A stretch of DNA of 6,890 bases from Candidatus Omnitrophota bacterium (GTDB lineage: Bacteria > Omnitrophota > Gorgyraeia > 1-14-0-20-64-10 > JACQQZ01), in the NCBI GenBank assembly GCA_016206635.1, contig JACQRF010000122.1, forward strand, positions 1 to 6,890, in the 5' to 3' direction. Shown one piece after another: positions 6,001 to 6,890 of the stretch (its first letter is position 1; each line of letters starts with the position of its first letter). Position numbers and translations under genes: made by a program. The notes beneath the pieces were generated by a model. That model made no database searches, was not told the origin of the DNA, and saw nothing but the letters and a program-made list of their open reading frames with translations.

Positions 6001-6890
6001 CCCGTGCAGGAAGTCCGTGCCGAGGTTCTCCACGTAGTCGTAGGAGCGGTAGAGCTCCCAGACCTCCTTGCCGGTCAGCGCGCGGTTGTAGAGGGCAATC
6101 TCATCCATGAGGCCGGAATACCGCAGGGTGTTGTCCCGCTGCTGACCGATGTACAGCGTCCCCCCCGCAACGGTGCTGGTCGTCATCGCCCCGGCGGCGG
6201 TCCGCGCCCCATCTCCGTAGATCACATAGGTCGAGCCGTCATACGTGACCACCAGGTGGGACCATTGGTCCTGGACGGCCGCATGCCCTGACAGCGAGGC
6301 GCCGTTCTGCGTCACGATCCACAAGTTGCTGGTGTTCATGTAGATTTCCAACGCCTGGGTGGCGCCGCCAGCCCCGCTGTCAAGGGCGACGCGATTGCCC
6401 CCGATCGCGCTGGGCTTGACCCACATCGCGATCGTCTTGGGATTGGCGCCCGTCGGGAACCCGGCATCACTCCCTTTCAGGAAGTCAGCCGTCCCATCAA
6501 ACGACAGCGCCCCACCCACCTTGCCGGAGGTCGTCCAAGTCGGGTCGTCCGCCCCTGCGTCAGTCAGCGCACCGAGGGTCAGCGCCGTGCTCCCCTTGCT
6601 GTCGCCGGCGCTCTGCCCCGTCCCGTCCTCGAACTTCCAGAACGACACCAGCCCCAGCGACTTGGTGGTCGAGGGGCCGTTGCTCCCCGTCCACGCCGCC
6701 GTCGGCGGGTTCGCCGTCCCGACCCGCACCTGGTACTTCGTCTGCGCCGCCCCACGGGTGTAGAGGTCCGCCACCTGCGCGGCGGTCAGCGCCGTGTTGA
6801 AGACCCCGACCTCGTCAACGGAGCCGTTGAAAGCATGAATCCATGTGTAGCCAATCCGTGTTGTGGAAGGGCTGGGATACGACCCGATGC
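49..6890 (-). CDS. Giant modular surface protein, C-terminal part: LamG-like domains, ten Kre9/KNH-type repeats, coiled-coil stalk, C-terminal membrane anchor (5' end outside window)
   Basis: One uninterrupted minus-strand frame runs from the right edge to a TGA at 49-51, giving 2279 complete codons plus stop. A GTG at 6772-6774 could be taken as the start, but the frame stays open for 38 more codons to the edge. Those codons encode NGSVDEVGVFNTALTAAQV, the typical end of a LamG domain, so the gene is 5'-partial. Numbered from that GTG, the order is LamG-like (40-245), connector (246-412), ten Ig-like repeats (413-1426), beta modules (1427-1615), LFGRL repeats (1623-1701), Ig-like (1715-1802), helices and beta domain (1803-2130), TM helix (2177-2196) and Pro/Gly tail. 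There is no cysteine and no recognisable catalytic motif. LamG and Kre9-type repeats are known in bacterial surface and secreted proteins. A role as a membrane-anchored adhesin or fibre is inferred. Any secretion signal would lie outside the window. The gene has no visible partner, since the window ends 48 bases past its stop. Confidence 0.96.
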   Translation of the reverse strand, partial: IGSYPSPSTTRIGYTWIHAFNGSVDEVGVFNTALTAAQVADLYTRGAAQTKYQVRVGTANPPTAAWTGSNGPSTTKSLGLVSFWKFEDGTGQSAGDSKGSTALTLGALTDAGADDPTWTTSGKVGGALSFDGTADFLKGSDAGFPTGANPKTIAMWVKPSAIGGNRVALDSGAGGATQALEIYMNTSNLWIVTQNGASLSGHAAVQDQWSHLVVTYDGSTYVIYGDGARTAAGAMTTSTVAGGTLYIGQQRDNTLRYSGLMDEIALYNRALTGKEVWELYRSYDYVENLGTDFLHGLLKQRYLQYRTLFDTLSETLAPDVTKIAVDMSSYAVDNPTIVPATGQAFTYLTSFAETVTTPAGSAMKYVLSPNNGTYWYYHNGTNWVSSDGTYAQAATAATIHTNIAGFEDKAYADGYLPENSTGTLKVKAFLNSDGAVTPTLDALAVGYESGTITVTAPNGSESWPAATSQNITWSTTGVAPGDLTLEYTKDGTNYTSIATGEANDGTYAWTVPTDLNSTSKVRIRSAGVPAIRDLSNANFSIVANLAVGAPNGAEQWQVGVAKNITWTGSSLPNDLVIEYTKDGTNYTSIATAVNGTSGTPYSWTVPDDPSATVKIRIRSAGTTGIADSSDANFKISKLTMTAPNGTESWPIGTTQTITWAKDTLITNVKLDYTTDGTNYTTIIASTSNTGSYSWAIPANLTASSTVKVRVTGVDAGYDQITDLSNANFSLTGPLLSVTAPIATDVWPVTSTKTIKWAVNGPIPSGGTVKLSYSADNGSTWTAVASADTLDATAGATGFAWPVPLNAASGTAKIKVEANPAWSPNNAVAGISAAYKVAANVTVIAPNGGEKWAVGAPHTVSWQTQGTVADVKLEYSKDSGSTWTTILASTTNDGSEAWTPVAADAGATVIVRVSSTSDADANDVSNASFKVSTVAVTAPTASGVRWLAGSSQSLTWTSTAVTNVKLEYSTAGVGGPWTTIIATTPAAGGALSWTVANKTTTTAFIRLSDADPAPAANGTDTALATDNSDNAFAIYGTLDVTAPDTASLEWAAGQPQTITWTTSPADANVVPNVKIEVTDLINSANNQVLVASTGGHNVAAGSGSYAWSPTFTTSSAKITVTDVGDALVTNTAANAFSLTGVSLSAPTGGESWTVGTQQQITLSFTGTMTIAKVEYSKDNGSTYALAAAGSLQTSTNGTTWTAYAADGTAVPVTANPFYLKWTVADAISSVNQAKIRVTNPATAANAVSAGFTITGTLAMTTPSGVLSVGDVATLSWAKVGTIGSVKVEFKPDGDFTTGTPAVVGTALTGTSTSWTVPDNIGTTGKLRVTDTVTGHPVITGTSNAFSIKGKLAFTAPVTTTTWPVGTSQTVTWTTNGTIGPVKLQYATAADNYVSWTDLAGAASIANTGTYTWNPLPDIVGGTVNPPSPIASPTNGTRAVKLRITDLTTGHTGAIQEIIDSAAFTGKWYLVTYNVQNQDASYLASLNVTDSETWNVTDGSLTSPSQTKRHYKHGAITGTWSKPQFTAATVNFTADTDKTITAVLESETPTVFDVKFESFYDATTDTVKAKAFLFRRGLLINDASLTAATITIFDGATQKATYSDTAPDANGVFDFSFTGKDAGLTAASSFLVKVAITYSGQVKTGAGTLNITLPSETKSIINLTGTAADAAAASTLFGKLAGVKSDILAQMGSINDAAAANSLFGRLKNLDKLLGATSDTGSAESVFGRLTKTQSELASKVASEAARGPQTGILNRDPVVKTGNTITLRYRTATGLTPKVDIYDPSNTKRVSAGTMTEIATTGIYEYSATFDKGWGTGDFSVVASESTKNSVDSMIMTVITTDLEAIAKKAGGSSAGGGGSAATDLSPVMAALAALRGMVTMSAGTGGLVAQVAALQQQLSSMQAQLGLVGAIEDEEADETAEAVSASTQATMSVRDQLKEIAQSLKHLSGPTGNSLHQLFEIQEAQVNTAKDLQNKIEQIKQATEVTKRIAEEGRQKVQVQTWFESGSVILKILAVNPTDEEQTVPVKAYLPKEVKAEHVMDLGSLKLEYDPDRQMHFVTATVTLKPNESAVFAIEVEDIWQIPQAALTRLSDDAKVAVKQLTGTEYEERAMMLASQIDLKLASIWEKQSDPTLTPEQHIQTYRQNIESMKRLEDDLALLKRMAVTVMNPDAPKTPESEFLNKAFSGVQSNWEEGGASPIAVSLKSHLTTDATWRLIFGMVVFVGLLSLAAFLIWQRQAHLTMTADAALLQEAAAVPGGPGPPGTGPATAPPPGTGPPGS
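52..186 (-). other. C-terminal tail, Pro/Gly-rich at the end
   Basis: Residues 2197-2241 follow the membrane helix. The first part (HLTMTADAALLQEAAAV) may be helical. The last 24 residues are nearly all Pro, Gly, Ala and Thr (GPPGTGPATAPPPGTGPPGS). The tail is low complexity and probably disordered. The Gly spacing is irregular, so it is not a collagen triple-helix repeat. If the topology is as inferred, it is cytoplasmic and could bind partner proteins. Confidence 0.65.
99..125. other. Perfect 12-bp hairpin inside the last codons
   Basis: Positions 99-110 and 114-125 are perfect inverted copies (TGCCAGGGGGGC / GCCCCCCTGGCA) around the 3-base loop CAG at 111-113. It lies in the Pro/Gly tail coding region, about 50 bases before the stop. 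Eleven of the paired positions are within runs of G or C, so the transcript should fold strongly here. It may simply follow from the GGC/CCC codon choice for Gly and Pro, or it may stall ribosomes or protect the 3' end. Confidence 0.75.
187..246 (-). other. Single C-terminal transmembrane helix
   Basis: Residues 2177-2196 (LIFGMVVFVGLLSLAAFLIW) form an uninterrupted hydrophobic helix of 20 residues, bounded by Trp2175 and Arg2176 on one side and Trp2196, Gln and Arg2198 on the other. It is the only clear membrane segment in the visible protein. It fits a type I-like arrangement with the long N-terminal part outside the cytoplasm and a 45-residue tail inside, but flanking charges are too balanced to fix orientation. 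No LPxTG or PEP-CTERM motif is present. Confidence 0.88.
385..642 (-). other. Second coiled-coil segment before the membrane helix
   Basis: Residues about 2045-2130 are strongly helical and charged, from QAALTRLSDDAKVAVKQLTG through EYEERAMMLASQIDLKLASI to MKRLEDDLALLKRMAVTVM. Regular spacing of Leu/Ile/Met fits a coiled coil, interrupted near SDPTLTPEQ (2091-2099). It follows the beta domain directly, so this helix and the one before that domain may pack antiparallel with the beta domain at the tip. That arrangement is inference. Confidence 0.7.
643..900 (-). other. Membrane-proximal beta domain inserted between two coiled coils
   Basis: Residues about 1959-2044 form a compact beta domain: VQVQTWFESGSVILKILAVN, then TVPVKAYLPKEVKAEHV, LKLEYDPDRQMHFVTATVTL, KPNESAVFAIEVEDIWQIP. 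The 'hydrophobic core strand - NP - VP-x-K-x-YLP' opening and the 'L-x-P-x-E-S-x-x-F-x-I-x-V-x-D-I-W' end are typical of Ig-like accessory domains in which a 'tail' strand closes the sandwich. From memory, very similar modules occur near the C-terminus of giant Omnitrophota proteins, but I could not verify this. I do not know a named family for it. Confidence 0.55.
901..1368 (-). other. Gly/Ser linker and helical coiled-coil stalk
   Basis: Residues about 1803-1958 change from beta-rich to helical. The linker GGSSAGGGGS (1812-1821) is followed by an Ala/Leu-rich helix with VAQVAALQQQLSSMQAQLGL, an acidic break (IEDEEADETAEA, 1873-1884), and a longer charged helix through DLQNKIEQIKQATEVTKRIA to about 1958. 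Heptad-like spacing of Leu/Ile/Val suggests coiled coil. It probably acts as a flexible or oligomerising stalk near the membrane. Confidence 0.7.
1369..1632 (-). other. Ig-like beta-sandwich domain before the stalk
   Basis: Residues about 1715-1802 have alternating strands with the landmarks VVKTGNTITLRYRTATGL, PKVDIYDPSN, a TGIYEYSATFDKGWGTGDF stretch and VDSMIMTVIT. The 'G-x-Y-x-Y-x-x-x-F' strand followed by 'G-x-F-x-V-x-A' is common in bacterial Ig-like and macroglobulin-like modules. It is not a member of the ten-repeat array. It is followed by the helix TTDLEAIAKKAG and a Gly/Ser linker. Confidence 0.6.
1672..1908 (-). repeat. Three short helical repeats with an LFGRL/VFGRL core
   Basis: Residues about 1623-1701 contain three units of 24-29 residues: GTAADAAAASTLFGKLAGV, SINDAAAANSLFGRLKNLD and SDTGSAESVFGRLTKTQSEL. 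Each has a D/S-A-A-A-x-S segment, then [LV]FG[KR]L, then a short amphipathic helix. Similar 'GxAxDxAAxxTLFARL' units occur in phage tail and other fibre or surface proteins, from general knowledge. They probably form a helical, possibly oligomerising, neck between the beta modules above and the Ig-like domain below. Confidence 0.75.
1930..2496 (-). other. Two beta-rich modules after the repeat array (unassigned and Ig/CnaB-like)
   Basis: Residues about 1427-1615 no longer follow the Kre9-type pattern. The first part begins KWYLVTYNVQNQDASYLASL and continues through a W-N-V-T-D and YKHGAITGTW segment to FTADTDKTITAVLESE. It resembles a carboxypeptidase-regulatory-like or CnaB-like beta fold in which a property 'Y-x-x-G-x-x-x-T' precedes a strand, but I cannot name a family. 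The second part, about 1511-1615, has VKAKAFLFRRGLLINDASLT, then a TITIFDG strand, DANGVFDFSF, and a closing VKVAITYSG. This is typical of an Ig-like sandwich. Family assignment is uncertain; extracellular location follows from the context. Confidence 0.5.
2497..5538 (-). repeat. Ten tandem Ig-like repeats of Kre9/KNH type (about 92-116 residues each)
   Basis: Residues 413-1426 contain ten consecutive copies of one beta-sandwich repeat. The pattern is V-T-A-P-N-G-x-E-x-W near the start, G-x-x-x-x-I-T-W after about ten residues, VKLEYSKDxGxxW/YT in the middle, then Y-x-W-T-V-P, V-K-I-R-hydrophobic, and a closing SNAxFSI. Approximate bounds on the DNA, first to tenth, are 5263-5538, 4981-5262, 4693-4980, 4378-4692, 4096-4377, 3784-4095, 3472-3783, 3127-3471, 2845-3126 and 2497-2844. 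Copies 1-3 and 5 are closest to the consensus. Copy 8 replaces ITW with ITLSF and carries an insertion, copy 9 lost the first Trp, and copy 10 has a Pro-rich insertion near 1376-1396. The pattern fits Pfam Kre9/KNH (PF10342), known as extracellular spacers. A role as a rigid stalk is inferred. Confidence 0.88.
5391..5435 (-). repeat. Near-identical DNA segment in repeat 1, paired with 5115-5159 in repeat 2
   Basis: The 45 bases at 5391-5435 match 5115-5159 at all but four positions, exactly one repeat period (276 bases, 92 codons) apart. Both encode EYTKDGTNYTSIAT, and all four differences are synonymous. The other repeats are clearly more diverged over the same segment. A recent duplication or gene conversion between neighbouring repeats, with selection on the protein sequence, is the simplest inference. 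Confidence 0.8.
5539..6039 (-). other. Beta-rich connector with two 'strand - T/VTPxLD - strand' units
   Basis: Residues about 246-412 join the LamG domain to the repeat array. The segment begins with RYLQYRTLFDTLSETLAPDV and ends with LKVKAFLNSDGAVTPTLDAL. Both look like the strand-turn-strand 'QYR-x-L ... P-x-hydrophobic-x-x-hydrophobic' unit that often accompanies LamG or discoidin-like modules in surface proteins. Between them is an aromatic-rich stretch, NNGTYWYYHNGTNWVSSDG, resembling segments in which a measured or displayed value is flanked by Trp/Tyr in extracellular beta domains. I do not assign it to a named family. It could be one domain with an insertion or two degenerate copies of a module. 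Confidence 0.5.
6040..6657 (-). other. LamG/concanavalin-A-like domain (Laminin_G_3 type), complete
   Basis: Residues about 40-245 carry the usual landmarks of this fold in order: LVSFWKFEDGTGQSAGDS at the start, a GKVGGALSFDGTADFL strand, TIAMWVKP, WSHLVVTYDGSTYVIYGDG, LYIGQQ, and the closing GLMDEIALYNRALTGKEV. About 205 residues is normal for the family. Such domains are beta sandwiches that often bind glycans or proteins on surfaces. The ligand cannot be deduced from the sequence. A 29-residue linker (6658-6744) containing YQVRVGT separates it from the preceding LamG end, so the protein has at least two LamG-like domains in tandem. Confidence 0.88.
6745..6890 (-). other. C-terminal end of a first LamG/concanavalin-A-like domain (cut by window edge)
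   Basis: The 38 codons upstream of the GTG at 6774 plus the first ten after it translate to a segment containing SVDEVGVFNTALTAAQVADL. This is the closing strand and helix of LamG/ConA-like jelly-roll domains, where the usual pattern is G-x-hydrophobic-D-E-hydrophobic, then N-x-A-L-T, then an E/Q-V-x-x-L-Y helix. The same pattern ends the complete domain downstream (GLMDEIALYNRALTGKEV). The body of this domain is outside the window. It shows that the real protein starts further upstream. Confidence 0.85.

Noticed and set aside
5689..6291. 200-codon plus-strand frame antisense to the LamG domain and connector
   Set aside because: Arg/Val/Gly-rich shadow in the same mirrored frame; the opposite strand carries clear domain motifs.
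6772..6774. GTG start giving a 2241-residue protein
   Set aside because: The frame stays open upstream to the window edge and the upstream codons encode the conserved end of a LamG domain; no ribosome binding site pattern was evident before it.

Overview
The window is almost entirely the 3' part of one giant gene on the minus strand. The open frame enters from beyond the right edge (position 6890) and stops at 49. It encodes at least 2279 residues here, and the true start lies outside the window. Positions 1-48 are the only non-coding DNA and hold a perfect GC-rich palindrome. I see no second protein gene, no RNA gene, no promoter and no mobile-element gene.

The protein looks like a modular extracytoplasmic or surface protein. 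Residues are numbered from the GTG at 6774, which is only a convenient origin and not the start. From N to C terminus it reads: the tail of a laminin-G/concanavalin-A-like (LamG) domain cut by the window edge; a short linker; a complete second LamG-like domain (about residues 40-245); a beta-rich connector (about 246-412); ten tandem Ig-like repeats of the Kre9/KNH type (about 413-1426); two further beta-rich modules (about 1427-1615); three short 'LFGRL' helical repeats (about 1623-1701); one more Ig-like domain (about 1715-1802); a Gly/Ser linker and a helical stalk; a compact beta domain between two coiled-coil segments (about 1959-2044); one transmembrane helix (about 2177-2196); and a 45-residue tail ending in Pro/Gly-rich sequence. 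The simplest reading is a long fibre or adhesin held in a membrane by its C-terminal end, with LamG lectin-like heads far from the membrane. No enzyme motif is visible and no cysteine occurs in the visible sequence.

The DNA is GC-rich with strong G/C preference at third codon positions. TTA, CTA and TCA codons are so rare that long spurious frames open on the opposite strand. High GC, a giant LamG/Kre9 protein and the coiled-coil/beta/TM C-terminus suggest an uncultured diderm bacterium. The C-terminal modules resemble, from memory, giant proteins of Omnitrophota (PVC group). That assignment is an inference and is not proven by the sequence.

Points most worth a second look are the gene's unknown full length, the unnamed membrane-proximal beta domain with its flanking helices, the very similar and fully synonymous core of repeats 1 and 2, the complete lack of cysteine, and two strong hairpins at the 3' end: one inside the last codons and one just after the stop.
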